A stretch of 42,551 nucleotides of DNA from Thermoplasmata archaeon (GCA_021809545.1 JAKAYL010000013.1:1-42551), one strand, 5' to 3'; positions 19,684 to 27,306 are shown, counted from the first letter of the stretch. Translations and numbers: made by a program. The notes: generated from the sequence alone by a model not told the origin.

Positions 19684-20627
19684 GGATCCTCCTCCCGACC
19701 GACCGTGGCCAGGTACCGCTCCTCCAGGCCCGAGCCGCCCGGCCCCACCTGTACAAGAGAGATCCCGTTCTGGACCAGGACCGCAATGATCTGGGCCAGC
19801 TTCTCCTCACCCCCCTCGTACAGGACCAGGAGGTGACGGGGGGCCTGTTCCTTCAGGGATCCCAGATCCCTCACAAGGGCTTGGAGCTGGCCCTCGGGAA
19901 CGGGACGTAGCAGTCTGAGGTGAGCACGTCCGGAACCTTTCCCGTCGGCTCCCTCGCCCGACGGAAGGGACTGGTCCCCGAGGAGCTTGCCGTTCCGCAG
20001 GAAGAGGACCCGGGAACAGACGGCCTCCACGTCCTCGAGCAGGTGCGTGGACATGAGCAGAGTCCGTCCCTCCCGGAGCTTCCCCCGGAGGAGGGCTCGG
20101 AGCTCGGTACGCGCCGCCGGGTCGAGACCCAGCGTGGGCTCGTCCAGCACCAGGAGCTCCGGGTCGCCCATCAATGCGGATGCGATCAGCATCCGGCGCA
20201 GGTTTCCGGTGCTGAGCCCCCCCAACGGACGGGAGAGCACGCCTTCGACTCCCAATTCCCGGGCGACCCGGGCTTGCTGGACCCCGATCTCCCGCAGGGG
20301 CACCCGCTTGACTCGGGCCGAATACTCCAAGAGGTCGTCTCCGGTCATGTACGGAAGGACCCCGGGGCTCTCGATGAGGATCCCCGCGTGGGCGAGCGCG
20401 CTTCTCCGGTCCCGGGAGGGATCCTGGCCCGCCACGCGCACCTCTCCCTCCCCGGGACGGGAAAGGCCGGCAATGAGCTTGAGCGTGGTGGTCTTCCCGG
20501 CGCCGTTCGGCCCGAGGTAACCTACGGCCTCCCCGGATCGAAGAGAGAAAGAAACCTGGTCGAGGGCTCGGACCGGGCCGTAGGCCTTGCAGACCCCCCG
20601 GAGCTCCAGCGGTGGACCGTCTCCCAC
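19680..20627 (-). CDS. ABC transporter ATP-binding protein
   Basis: This 315-residue ATPase has Walker A GPNGAGKT, Walker B LLVLDEPTLGLD and switch His in LMSTHLLEDVEAVCSR. The signature motif is LSTGNLRRM instead of the usual LSGGQ, a relaxed form also seen in some ABC-2 exporters. A C-terminal domain of about 90 residues after the ATPase core is typical of exporter ATPases such as NatA/CcmA-like proteins. It starts at GTG 20627, with a TATA-like element at 20651-20660, so the transcript is probably leaderless. It overlaps the downstream permease gene by 4 nt. Confidence 0.93.
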   Translation of the reverse strand: MGDGPPLELRGVCKAYGPVRALDQVSFSLRSGEAVGYLGPNGAGKTTTLKLIAGLSRPGEGEVRVAGQDPSRDRRSALAHAGILIESPGVLPYMTGDDLLEYSARVKRVPLREIGVQQARVARELGVEGVLSRPLGGLSTGNLRRMLIASALMGDPELLVLDEPTLGLDPAARTELRALLRGKLREGRTLLMSTHLLEDVEAVCSRVLFLRNGKLLGDQSLPSGEGADGKGSGRAHLRLLRPVPEGQLQALVRDLGSLKEQAPRHLLVLYEGGEEKLAQIIAVLVQNGISLVQVGPGGSGLEERYLATVGREEDP

Positions 20628-20650
20628 GCCCGGAAGGAGAGCGGCTTCGA

Positions 20651-20660
20651 GATATTACGC
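20651..20660 (-). promoter_or_regulatory. TATA-like box of the ABC transporter operon
   Basis: GCGTAATATC on the minus strand lies 24-33 nt upstream of the GTG at 20627. The spacing supports leaderless initiation at that GTG. Confidence 0.45.
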
Positions 20661-20688
20661 AACGCCCCACGGGGCACGGGCCCCGGGT

Positions 20689-21534
20689 TCAGATCTGAGG
20701 AGTCACCGATTGGTGAACGGCCCGGTTGGTCCGCGCCCAGTGCTGGGGCGGGGAGAAGGCGCGGCGAACATGGGCCCGCAGCGGGGCAAGGTGGCAGGGG
20801 ATCCCTGCCTTGCGCAATGTGATGCCGAACCAGAGGTCTTCCAAGAGCGCCTTCGAATCGAACTTGTGCTGCTCGAAGACCCACCGCCGGACCACGATGC
20901 AGGGACCGATACTGGCGGGCCACAGGCGCAGAAGGTTGATCCCGTTGATGAAGAGCATGCCGAGGTTCGAGTAGAGGTCCGGGGTTTGGATGGCGTAACG
21001 GGGCAACCAGAACGCCTCCGAAGTGGGGCGCGTTCGGAACCAGGAGAGGTCTCCCTCCAGATGAGTGTCGTTGTCGACGAAGAGCACGATGTCGTCCGGG
21101 CTACCCTTGGGCAGCGTCTGGAAGCCCTGGTTCTTGGCCTTGCTCAATCCTATCTCCGTCGAGATGCGGCAGTCATCGACCCCGCCCCGACGCAGCGAGT
21201 CGGCGGTTTCCTGCGCCCAGCTCAGTTCCTGCTTCCGGCTGGGGATGACCGCGTAGACACAGGGCCCTTCGGGCTTGCGGGGAAATTCCAATTCGGGCAG
21301 CCGCGGGAAGGAAGTGATGTAATCCGGGCTCTCCGCGGGAGACCGGGGCATGGGTCCGGACGGGGCCCGGGAGATCCGCTGCGAGCGCGTCCTGGGCGAG
21401 TAGGGGACCTCGAAGTCCACCAGCGGAAACGTATCGGACGAGAGGTCCGCTTCCGGGGTCACCGCCATGCAGTCCTCGCCGAGAAGGCCCAGAGCGAGAG
21501 GTCCCTCTTCCGCCGTTCGAGCAGGGAGGGGCAC
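20689..21534 (-). CDS. Glycosyltransferase-like protein (GT-A/GT2 fold)
   Basis: The 281-residue frame carries features of family-2 glycosyltransferases: CVYAVIPSRKQELSWAQETADSL as the first Rossmann strand, GLSKAKNQG, then DDIVLFVDNDTHLEGDLSW, whose DND would correspond to the DXD metal/nucleotide-sugar site. KALLEDLWFGITLRKAG resembles the catalytic-base (ED) region. No membrane helix is present. The start is uncertain: the GTG at 21534 or the ATG at 21468 (MAVTPEADL). The TATA box at about 21612 would give a leader of about 60 nt or more. Sugar and acceptor are unknown. Confidence 0.75.
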   Translation of the reverse strand: MPLPARTAEEGPLALGLLGEDCMAVTPEADLSSDTFPLVDFEVPYSPRTRSQRISRAPSGPMPRSPAESPDYITSFPRLPELEFPRKPEGPCVYAVIPSRKQELSWAQETADSLRRGGVDDCRISTEIGLSKAKNQGFQTLPKGSPDDIVLFVDNDTHLEGDLSWFRTRPTSEAFWLPRYAIQTPDLYSNLGMLFINGINLLRLWPASIGPCIVVRRWVFEQHKFDSKALLEDLWFGITLRKAGIPCHLAPLRAHVRRAFSPPQHWARTNRAVHQSVTPQI

Positions 21535-21611
21535 CTGGGGCCCAGACCGAGAGTCGCAGGATGTTCTCTCATCGCAATGTGGGTGGGGAGCCGAAGAGCG
21601 AAACTGACAGA

Positions 21612-21623
21612 CCGCATATAAAC
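21612..21623 (-). promoter_or_regulatory. TATA box upstream of the glycosyltransferase-like gene
   Basis: GTTTATATGCGG on the minus strand is a strong TATA element. Transcription would start near 21590, leaving a leader of about 55 nt to the GTG or about 120 nt to the ATG. Confidence 0.6.
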
Positions 21624-21696
21624 ATGACTAGGGCATTGGAAACAAGCCAACTTTCCATCTTCAGCCGTCAGAAGGGGGTCCCCAGACGCAGGGAGT

Positions 21697-21867
21697 TCAC
21701 TCGTGCTCCGTGTAGGTGAGGAGGTAGAGGGCGCCGGCGCTGAGGGCGGTCAAGGCTCCCACCATGGTTAGCGGATTGGAACTGAAGAACGCGATGTCTG
21801 CGCCGATGACGCCTAGGGGAATGATGGTCCCCACTATGGCAGCAACGATCTTTCCCTGAGTGCTCAC
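21697..21867 (-). CDS. 56-aa two-helix membrane protein
   Basis: This gene is below the ORF-track size limit. It starts at GTG 21867 and encodes 56 residues with two predicted membrane helices (IVAAIVGTIIPLGVIGADIAF and MVGALTALSAGALYLLTY) and a short charged tail ending EHE. A TATA box, TTCTTTTAAG, lies 25-34 nt upstream of the GTG, the spacing of the leaderless genes in this window. No family is recognised. Confidence 0.7.
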   Translation of the reverse strand: MSTQGKIVAAIVGTIIPLGVIGADIAFFSSNPLTMVGALTALSAGALYLLTYTEHE

Positions 21868-21890
21868 GGACCTTTCCTCAACTGCCGCCG

Positions 21891-21900
21891 CTTAAAAGAA
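21891..21900 (-). promoter_or_regulatory. TATA box of the 56-aa membrane protein gene
   Basis: TTCTTTTAAG on the minus strand lies 24-33 nt upstream of the GTG start. It directly follows the strong hairpin at 21910-21944. Confidence 0.5.
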
Positions 21901-21909
21901 TTGTGTTAA

Positions 21910-21944
21910 GGTTCTCCGGACGCGGTGGAGGTGTCCGGAGAACC
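21910..21944. repeat. Perfect 12-bp inverted repeat with 11-nt loop
   Basis: GGTTCTCCGGAC and GTCCGGAGAACC are exact reverse complements separated by GCGGTGGAGGT. The element lies 64 nt after the FtsZ-like stop and just upstream of the 56-aa gene promoter, all on the minus strand. It could be a 3'-end hairpin of the RHH/FtsZ-like transcript or an operator next to the TATA box. Confidence 0.8.
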
Positions 21945-22008
21945 GAGAGTGGCCCCGATGCTTATTCTGCAATCGCTCTTCGAACCATAGGGATCACCTT
22001 CTTTGCGT

Positions 22009-22959
22009 TCAATCCTTCTCCGTAGGAGGGACGGGTCCGCCGGGTCCGGGCAGAGGCTTGGGCTTCGCCGCGAGAGCCCCGTCCTCCTCGGATTCGATCA
22101 AGATCTCCACGTCCCCGGGAGTGGTGTAGCCGGCCGGCATGCCGAGGGGCTTCTGGGAGAGCCGGGCGGTGGCCGCCTCGGCCAGGGAGGGCTGTTCTGT
22201 CGAAAGGAAGGAGGGAGAGACCCCGCCCGCCGCCTTGGGGATCCCCACCGAAGAGCCGAGGACCTGGCCCTCGCGGAGCCAGCTGACCATGGTCTCGACC
22301 CCGCTGATGGAGACGTACTTGCGGATGTGCTCCGCCACGTCGGCCGCGTAGCCGTGGACGAGGGAGGCGAAGCTCTGGTTGGGGTTCTGGCGGAGGGTCT
22401 CCTCGTTGTCCAGCACGAAGACGTGGGCGCGGCCCGCCTCGATGAGTTCGGTCAACCCTTCCTGGAAGTAGAGGTTGGCCATCGTCTGGTCGGCGATGCG
22501 CCGGCGCCGCTCCTCCGCGTGGAAGGGACGAATGAGGTAGAGTGTGAGATGAGCGAGGTCGTCGGGGTTGCGCGTCGCAGCGTCCAGCAGGATGGGAAGG
22601 ACACCGGAGCCCGACCCCCCTCCGAGACTGGCCACGATCGTGACGCACGAGGCACCCTCGAAAAGGCCCTCGAGCTTCTCCCGGGCAGCCAGCGCACGGA
22701 GCGTACCGTCGTGCACCGTGGTGTCCCCGTCATCGTCTTCCGCTCCCGGAAGACCCTTGACGAACACCTGCCGGTCGAACAGTTTCTCCTCCAAGACACG
22801 CCGGTCGCAGTTCACGGCCGCCGTCTCCAGGTATTGGATCTTTTTCTGGGCGACCTCTCGGCCGACCCTGATCCCACCGCCGCCTACAGATACGAGCAGG
22901 AACCTCACGTCCCTACCCAATGCCAGTCTCCGCCGCTCTCCCTCGTTCTTGGCCCCCAT
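22009..22959 (-). CDS. Divergent FtsZ/tubulin-family protein lacking the T7 catalytic motif
   Basis: This 316-residue protein has the nucleotide-binding half of FtsZ. The T1 loop is GGGG (26-29) after FLLVSV, AVNCD (48-52) matches the T3 region, and the T4 tubulin signature is GGGSGSG (113-119). IRPFHAEERRRR (143-154) matches the conserved KPFxxE..RR segment and FVLDNEETL (181-189) the T6 region. Where FtsZ has the T7 loop NxDxxD that completes GTP hydrolysis in the neighbouring subunit, this protein reads YVSISGVETMV (215-225) without the two acidic residues. The C-terminal domain is reduced and ends in a Pro-rich tail. It probably binds nucleotide but may not hydrolyse it like FtsZ. It starts 5 nt after the RHH gene, in one operon. 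Confidence 0.82.
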   Translation of the reverse strand: MGAKNEGERRRLALGRDVRFLLVSVGGGGIRVGREVAQKKIQYLETAAVNCDRRVLEEKLFDRQVFVKGLPGAEDDDGDTTVHDGTLRALAAREKLEGLFEGASCVTIVASLGGGSGSGVLPILLDAATRNPDDLAHLTLYLIRPFHAEERRRRIADQTMANLYFQEGLTELIEAGRAHVFVLDNEETLRQNPNQSFASLVHGYAADVAEHIRKYVSISGVETMVSWLREGQVLGSSVGIPKAAGGVSPSFLSTEQPSLAEAATARLSQKPLGMPAGYTTPGDVEILIESEEDGALAAKPKPLPGPGGPVPPTEKD

Positions 22960-22964
22960 GTTGA

Positions 22965-23462
22965 TTACCTCCCTCTTGCCGGATGCCTTCCTGCGTCCCT
23001 GGAAGACTTGTCGTCGAAGGAGCGCTCAAGGGAGTTCCCGGTGGGCACAGACCCTGTGAGCACCGGGGCGTTCCTCAATCGATCCTCGGCCTCCTTGACC
23101 CGTTGGTCGACACCGAGCTGGGCTAGCCCGTAGCGGACGCACATGGCGATCGCGTCCTCCAGGCTGCCCCCGTGCACCCGCTGAGCAAAGCGCGTGAGGA
23201 GCTCTACCTCCTCGGGTGCAAGTCGTGCCATCGGTCCCTCCACGGGTCGAGGCTGGCCAGACATCTCCCGTAGTCGTGCCTCAAGGAATTGCTCGATCGC
23301 GGATCGGACAAGGGCAGAGCGGTTGCGGAAGTCGCCCGCAAGAACGTAGGAGTCCATGGCTTTGAGCTCCTGCGGTGAGCACCGAACCGCCAGCTTTTCT
23401 TCCCCGACCCTCTCTCGCATATTCCTTTTGTCAGACAATACCACTTGGATTTTGTCGGACAC
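22965..23462 (-). CDS. Ribbon-helix-helix protein with C-terminal helical domain
   Basis: This 165-residue protein contains an RHH-type segment at about residues 18-65: EEKLAVRCSPQELKAMDSYV, then FRNRSALVRSAIEQFLEARL. A helical region follows (EEVELLTRFAQRVHGGSLEDAIAMCVRYG) and a basic, Ser-rich tail. RHH proteins usually bind DNA as dimers and often autoregulate. The GTG start at 23462 is set by a perfect TATA box 25 nt upstream. It is directly followed by the FtsZ-like gene with 5 nt between, so a joint role in DNA positioning, division or regulation is an inference worth testing. Confidence 0.8.
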   Translation of the reverse strand: MSDKIQVVLSDKRNMRERVGEEKLAVRCSPQELKAMDSYVLAGDFRNRSALVRSAIEQFLEARLREMSGQPRPVEGPMARLAPEEVELLTRFAQRVHGGSLEDAIAMCVRYGLAQLGVDQRVKEAEDRLRNAPVLTGSVPTGNSLERSFDDKSSRDAGRHPARGR

Positions 23463-23486
23463 CCGAGCAGTAAAAAGATTTTAGAT

Positions 23487-23494
23487 TATATAAA
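23487..23494 (-). promoter_or_regulatory. TATA box of the RHH/FtsZ-like operon
   Basis: TTTATATA on the minus strand matches the archaeal consensus exactly. It lies 25-32 nt upstream of the GTG at 23462, so the mRNA is leaderless. Confidence 0.8.
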
Positions 23495-23524
23495 CCATTC
23501 GTTGGAGTGGAAGCGCCGGGGTCG

Positions 23525-24409
23525 TCACGGTGCCATTGTCAGACGTTCCGCGCCGCTCGCCGTGAGCAAAAAGGTGGCCTCCGCTTGGGAGACCCAGCCT
23601 CCTGCCTCCTCGAGAAACACGGGATACGTCTGAATGATCGGACGCTTCCGAAGGGGAAACTTCCGGAGGTCGAGGTCCTTCACCCAACGGAGACAGAAGG
23701 GCAGCGTGCTGAACTGCCGGTGCAGCTCTTTGAGCTCCGGCTCGCTGTCGGCGGGAGGTGCCTCTCGGAAGCGCAAGATGTTCCCGAAAGGACCGTTGCG
23801 GATGTGCCCCACCCCGTTCGTGGCGAACGGCTCGACGGCCACGACCTCACCGACCTCGAGGAATGAGGGACGGACCTCCGTAGAGTTCGGCACCGACTTT
23901 CCGGCGTGCAGCCTGTAGCGCTCCACCGTGTGGCCCATGAGGTCCTTGATCGGTGTGAACCCCCGTCGCTGGATGGCTCCCTCGATAGCGCGGGTGACTT
24001 GGTCCGTGGTCATGTCCCCGTGCAGCACACGCTCGGCGGCATCGAGGGCCTCGCGTGCGGCGGAAACGAGCGAACTGTACTTCTGGGCCCCGACCTCCAC
24101 GGTCGTCGCGTTGTCGGAGACATACCCGTCGAACTGGGCCCCCACGTCCAGCTTCACCACCTGGCCCTTCTCGAACCTGCGGTCGAAGTCCGGGGGCGGC
24201 GTGAAATGGGCCGCCTCGTTGTCGAGCGAGATGTTCACCGGGAAGGAGGGCAGGCACCCCTCCTTCCGGATCAGTCCCTCGATCTCCTCGGCGACATCGA
24301 GGAGGGAAGTGCCCGGACGGATCAGCGAGGCCCCAAGGTGGAGAGCCCTCGCTCCCACGAGTCCCGCCTTCCTCCAAGCCTCGACGTTCTCGGTCAAAGT
24401 AGCTCGCAC
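23525..24409 (-). CDS. map: Methionine aminopeptidase, type II
   Basis: This 294-residue enzyme removes the initiator Met from nascent proteins. All five metal ligands of the pita-bread fold are visible: Asp in VKLDVGAQ, Asp in YVSDNATT, His in LMGHTVERY, Glu in VAVEPFAT and the final Glu in WVSQAEATFLLT. The length and the insertion between the last ligands are those of type II enzymes of archaea. It starts at GTG 24409, with a weak TATA (GGATTATTAG) 18-27 nt upstream. The 62 nt to the next gene hold that gene's promoter. Confidence 0.95.
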   Translation of the reverse strand: MRATLTENVEAWRKAGLVGARALHLGASLIRPGTSLLDVAEEIEGLIRKEGCLPSFPVNISLDNEAAHFTPPPDFDRRFEKGQVVKLDVGAQFDGYVSDNATTVEVGAQKYSSLVSAAREALDAAERVLHGDMTTDQVTRAIEGAIQRRGFTPIKDLMGHTVERYRLHAGKSVPNSTEVRPSFLEVGEVVAVEPFATNGVGHIRNGPFGNILRFREAPPADSEPELKELHRQFSTLPFCLRWVKDLDLRKFPLRKRPIIQTYPVFLEEAGGWVSQAEATFLLTASGAERLTMAP

Positions 24410-24426
24410 CTCCGAGACTTCGGGCC

Positions 24427-24436
24427 CTAATAATCC
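24427..24436 (-). promoter_or_regulatory. Weak TATA-like element of map
   Basis: GGATTATTAG on the minus strand lies 18-27 nt upstream of the GTG at 24409. The spacing is on the short side, so this is a tentative call. Confidence 0.35.
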
Positions 24437-24478
24437 TCGCTCCTCGAGTGGAAGCCTTGTCGGACCTTTGCCCAGGAC

Positions 24479-25054
24479 CTAGCGGGGTACGACCCTGGGC
24501 CGCTCACCGGTCAGGTCGATCAAGGTGGAAGGTTGTCCCGAAGGAGCCGGGGGAAGGTCCAGGCAGACCTCCACTCCGTCCCCCAGGACCCGGCGGATCT
24601 CCGCGAAGGTCCGACAGTTCGGCGCACCGTGCCGGTTGGCGGAGGTCGAGGTCACCGGGCCGGCCCGGTGAGCCAGCGCTCGGGCAACGACGTGGTCCGG
24701 GATCCGGACTCCGAGCGTTTCCCCCTTCAAGAGGACCCCGGGGGCGAAGTGCTTGCGGGCCCGGGGGCTGGCCGGAACGAGGAACGTGTAGGGCCCGGGA
24801 AGGGAGGTACGAAGGAGGGCCCGGGTTCGGGGCGTGAGCCGCGCCCAGGGCTCGATCTCTTCTACGGAAGAGAAGAGGACGGAGACCGGACTTCCCTCCG
24901 GGCGGCCCTTGACCTCGAAGAGGTGGCGGAGCGCCGGGGCGGAGTCCGCCCGGACCGCCAGTCCGAGAAGGGTATCGGTGGGATGCGCTACGATCTTCCC
25001 GGCAGAGAGGGCCCTGAGGGCCTTCGCAAGGAGCGGCTCAGAGGTAATCCTCAT
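24479..25054 (-). CDS. L-threonylcarbamoyladenylate synthase (Sua5/YrdC domain)
   Basis: This 191-residue YrdC-type protein makes threonylcarbamoyl-AMP for the universal t6A37 modification of tRNAs that read ANN codons. The core is visible: GKIVAHPTDTLLGLAVRADS, the basic KGRPEGSPVSVLF motif, LPGPYTFLVPAS, LGVRIPDH and TSTSANRHGAP. It corresponds to the YrdC domain alone, without the extra Sua5 domain. The ORF track start at 25447 is in a run-through frame. The ATG at 25054 overlaps the end of ndk by 17 nt, so the two genes are coupled. Confidence 0.9.
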   Translation of the reverse strand: MRITSEPLLAKALRALSAGKIVAHPTDTLLGLAVRADSAPALRHLFEVKGRPEGSPVSVLFSSVEEIEPWARLTPRTRALLRTSLPGPYTFLVPASPRARKHFAPGVLLKGETLGVRIPDHVVARALAHRAGPVTSTSANRHGAPNCRTFAEIRRVLGDGVEVCLDLPPAPSGQPSTLIDLTGERPRVVPR

Positions 25055-25514
25055 CCGTTCGTTCGTAGGGATGGTAGTCCTTCTCGGTGAAGTAGAGGGC
25101 AAGCTCCCGCTGTGCCGTCGCCACCGAGTCGGAGGCGTGGACGACGTTCGGGGTGAGGGAGAGCGCAAGGTCCCCGCGGATCGTGCCCGGACCCGCCTCC
25201 CAGGGCTTCGTCGCCCCGTTGAGGGAGCGGATGACCTGGACGGCATTCCTTCCTTCGATCGCCATGACGAGCACCGGGGAGGAGGTGATGAACCGGACGA
25301 GTTCCCCGAAGAAGGGTTTGGCCTTGTGCTCCTCGTAATGCTTCTCCGCCAGTTCCTTCGGGATGAGCATGAGGCGGGCGGCGACGATCTTGAGCCCCTT
25401 CTGCTCGTACCGGGAGAGGACCGCTCCCACGAGCCCCCGCCGGACACCGTCCGGTTTGACCATCACAAACGAGCGTTCCAACTTGGCGGGGTCCTTCTTC
25501 GCTGCCTCGACCAT
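25038..25514 (-). CDS. ndk: Nucleoside diphosphate kinase
   Basis: This 158-residue enzyme transfers the gamma phosphate between nucleoside triphosphates through a phospho-histidine. FVMVKPDGVRRGLVG opens the fold, and the active-site His lies in NVVHASDS, where the family consensus is HGSDS; here Gly is replaced by Ala, a minor deviation. The fold ends with TEKDYHPYER. The start ATG is 20-30 nt downstream of a TATA box (GCTTAAAAAGG), so the transcript is leaderless. It is the first gene of a two-gene unit with the Sua5/YrdC gene. Confidence 0.95.
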   Translation of the reverse strand: MVEAAKKDPAKLERSFVMVKPDGVRRGLVGAVLSRYEQKGLKIVAARLMLIPKELAEKHYEEHKAKPFFGELVRFITSSPVLVMAIEGRNAVQVIRSLNGATKPWEAGPGTIRGDLALSLTPNVVHASDSVATAQRELALYFTEKDYHPYERTDEDYL

Positions 25515-25533
25515 GCTGGGGGGAGGAGGAGGG

Positions 25534-25544
25534 CCTTTTTAAGC
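25534..25544 (-). promoter_or_regulatory. TATA box of ndk
   Basis: GCTTAAAAAGG on the minus strand lies 20-30 nt upstream of the ndk ATG. Confidence 0.55.
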
Positions 25545-25640
25545 TTCCAGTGACAGAAATCCTGCCCCCGTGAGGAGGTTCTGCAGCGGCGAAACCTTCC
25601 GGGGAAAGAAGGCTCCATTCTTCCGGCAAGCTTCTGAGGA

Positions 25641-25649
25641 GTTATAAAC
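25641..25649 (+). promoter_or_regulatory. TATA box of the peroxiredoxin gene
   Basis: GTTATAAAC lies 33-41 nt upstream of the ATG at 25682. A short leader of about 10 nt would include GGTGA as a possible ribosome binding site. The roughly 95 nt between this and the ndk TATA hold no gene. Confidence 0.6.
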
Positions 25650-25681
25650 AGCCCAAGCTTGCTCAATTTTGGTGAACTGAA

Positions 25682-26284
25682 ATGCTGTCCCAAAAGCTAC
25701 CGGAGTATACACTCGAGGCATACGACCCCAAGACCGAGGCCTCCAAGAAGATCAACCTCCCGAAGGACATCGCCGGTCACTTCACACTGATCTTCTTCTA
25801 TCCCGCGGATTTCACCTTCGTCTGCCCGACCGAGCTCGCCGACCTCCAGAACCGTAAGGCAGAGTTCGAGAAGCTGGGTCTCGAGGTCATCGTGGCCAGC
25901 ACCGACACGGTCTTCACCCACAAGGCGTGGGTCGAGTCCGAGGAGCTCCTCCATGGGTTCGGCTACCTCATGGCCGCCGACCACAACGGCAGCTTCTCCC
26001 GCGCCCTCGGTATCTACAACGAGGCCTCGGGTCTGGCCCAGCGGGCCAGCTTCCTCGTCGACCCGGACGGGATCGTGCGGGCCGAGTACCGCGTGGAATC
26101 GAACATCGGACGGAGCGCCGGGGAGATCCTCCGCCTGGCGAAGTCGTTGAAGTTCGTCCGGGAGAACCCCGGTGCCGCCTGCCCCGCCAGCTGGGACGAG
26201 GGGGCTGCGACCCTGACCCCGGGCCTGAAGATCGTCGGACACGTGGGCGAGGCCCTGAAGAAGGCCCAGCACGCCAAGGCCTGA
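25682..26284 (+). CDS. Peroxiredoxin (AhpC/Prx1-type, typical 2-Cys)
   Basis: This 200-residue thiol peroxidase reduces hydrogen peroxide and organic peroxides. The peroxidatic Cys48 is in the motif PADFTFVCPTE, and the resolving Cys167 in GAACPASW identifies the 2-Cys AhpC/Prx1 class. AADHNGSFSRALGIY and ASFLVDPDGIVRA are also characteristic. No AhpF or AhpD partner lies nearby, so the reductant is unknown. The gene is monocistronic with its own TATA box and is convergent with the MetF-like gene. It indicates exposure to oxygen or peroxides. Confidence 0.95.
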   Translation: MLSQKLPEYTLEAYDPKTEASKKINLPKDIAGHFTLIFFYPADFTFVCPTELADLQNRKAEFEKLGLEVIVASTDTVFTHKAWVESEELLHGFGYLMAADHNGSFSRALGIYNEASGLAQRASFLVDPDGIVRAEYRVESNIGRSAGEILRLAKSLKFVRENPGAACPASWDEGAATLTPGLKIVGHVGEALKKAQHAKA

Positions 26285-26317
26285 ACTCCCGGTCGTTCCG
26301 GACCGCCCCCGCAGGAC

Positions 26318-27247
26318 TCAGTCCGAAGGGGGCGGGAGCTTGGAGATCCTTCGAGCGAGCTCGAGCGCCGCCTCCATGTTGTGACGGGAGACCTCCTCGA
26401 CGTTGACCCCGAGGGGGACCCGTAGCCGCTTGCGCCGAGCAAAGGCGAGGATCTCCTTGTAGAGGTTCATGGAGAGGTTGATGGAGGATTCCACCACGTC
26501 TTCCGAATCCGAGAGCACCGAGGACTCGACGTGCTCCGGTATCTCGATCCCGAGCCATCGCACGAACTCGAGGTCCCCATCGTCGTGGATGGGGGCGAAG
26601 CTGAGGAGGACGGTGGCCGGCTGCACCCGGTAGTTCTTGCAGAGGGCGTCGTACTGGAGCAACAGGTCCTTGACCCCCGCCGTGTCGTAGAGGATCTGGG
26701 TCGTGGCGAAGAAGGCGCCCGCCACGGTCTTGGCGAAGAGCCGCTCCGGTTCGGCCGGCCGGGACGGAAGCGTGACGGCCCCGGAAAGTCCCGCTTCGAT
26801 CCCCTCCGCGTGGAACAGGTGGGAAATGATCCCCTCCGCTTCGAGCACGTTCGGACCCGGATACTTGCGCAGGTGGCTCGTTCCCCCCACCAAGATGATG
26901 TTGTGCAGATCGAATTCTTCGATCGTCTCCTTGGCCCACCGAAGGAAGTCCCCGTGGGAGGCGAGGTGGACGACGACCTTGTTGACGACCACCTCGATAT
27001 CCGTCTTCTTCCGGAGCATCTGGGAGAAGACGCGGGGATCGTAGGTCCGGTAGAACGGGAGCCCCAGGTGGTTCTCATCCACCACCTCGGGAAGATTCAC
27101 CGCGCAGACCCGGGGGAGCGAGGCAAGCCCCTCGGCGAGCGCCGCAAGGTTCTCCCGGATATAGTTCTCGCTCGCGCGACGGGGGGGTGGGAGCGCCTCA
27201 AAGAAGATCGGACCTTTGCGAATGACCTCCTTGAGAATTGTGCTCAC
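26318..27247 (-). CDS. Methylenetetrahydrofolate reductase-like protein (MetF family)
   Basis: This 309-residue protein has the MetF/MTHFR TIM-barrel pattern. It begins GPIFFEALPPPRRASENYI (the Glu would correspond to the catalytic Glu of MetF), followed by NKVVVHLASHGDFLRWAKE, NIILVGGTSHLRKYPG, then GAFFATTQILYD, the best-conserved MetF motif, and LLSFAPIHDDGDLEFVRWLG. It starts at GTG 27247. It lies back to back with the two metE-like genes across a shared AT-rich promoter region, so it may supply methyl groups for methionine synthesis. Whether it uses folate or a pterin analogue cannot be told. Confidence 0.85.
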   Translation of the reverse strand: MSTILKEVIRKGPIFFEALPPPRRASENYIRENLAALAEGLASLPRVCAVNLPEVVDENHLGLPFYRTYDPRVFSQMLRKKTDIEVVVNKVVVHLASHGDFLRWAKETIEEFDLHNIILVGGTSHLRKYPGPNVLEAEGIISHLFHAEGIEAGLSGAVTLPSRPAEPERLFAKTVAGAFFATTQILYDTAGVKDLLLQYDALCKNYRVQPATVLLSFAPIHDDGDLEFVRWLGIEIPEHVESSVLSDSEDVVESSINLSMNLYKEILAFARRKRLRVPLGVNVEEVSRHNMEAALELARRISKLPPPSD

Positions 27248-27306
27248 CTCTCTCGAACCCGACGCCGGAAATGTGGTCCCGTTGTTATTACCTTTTTGTA
27301 GTGTAA

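Noticed and set aside
21459-21650. 63-aa ORF upstream of the glycosyltransferase-like gene
   Set aside because: It overlaps the likely glycosyltransferase start in another frame, and its N-terminal part precedes the predicted transcription start. A shorter 37-aa version remains possible but unsupported.
21975-21994. TTCGAACC as the T arm of another intron-bearing tRNA
   Set aside because: No matching T stem, anticodon arm or acceptor stem could be found on either side.
21962-22648. 228-aa minus ORF ending MVRRAIAE
   Set aside because: It is a Pro/Arg-rich shadow of the FtsZ-like gene; only its last few residues look protein-like.
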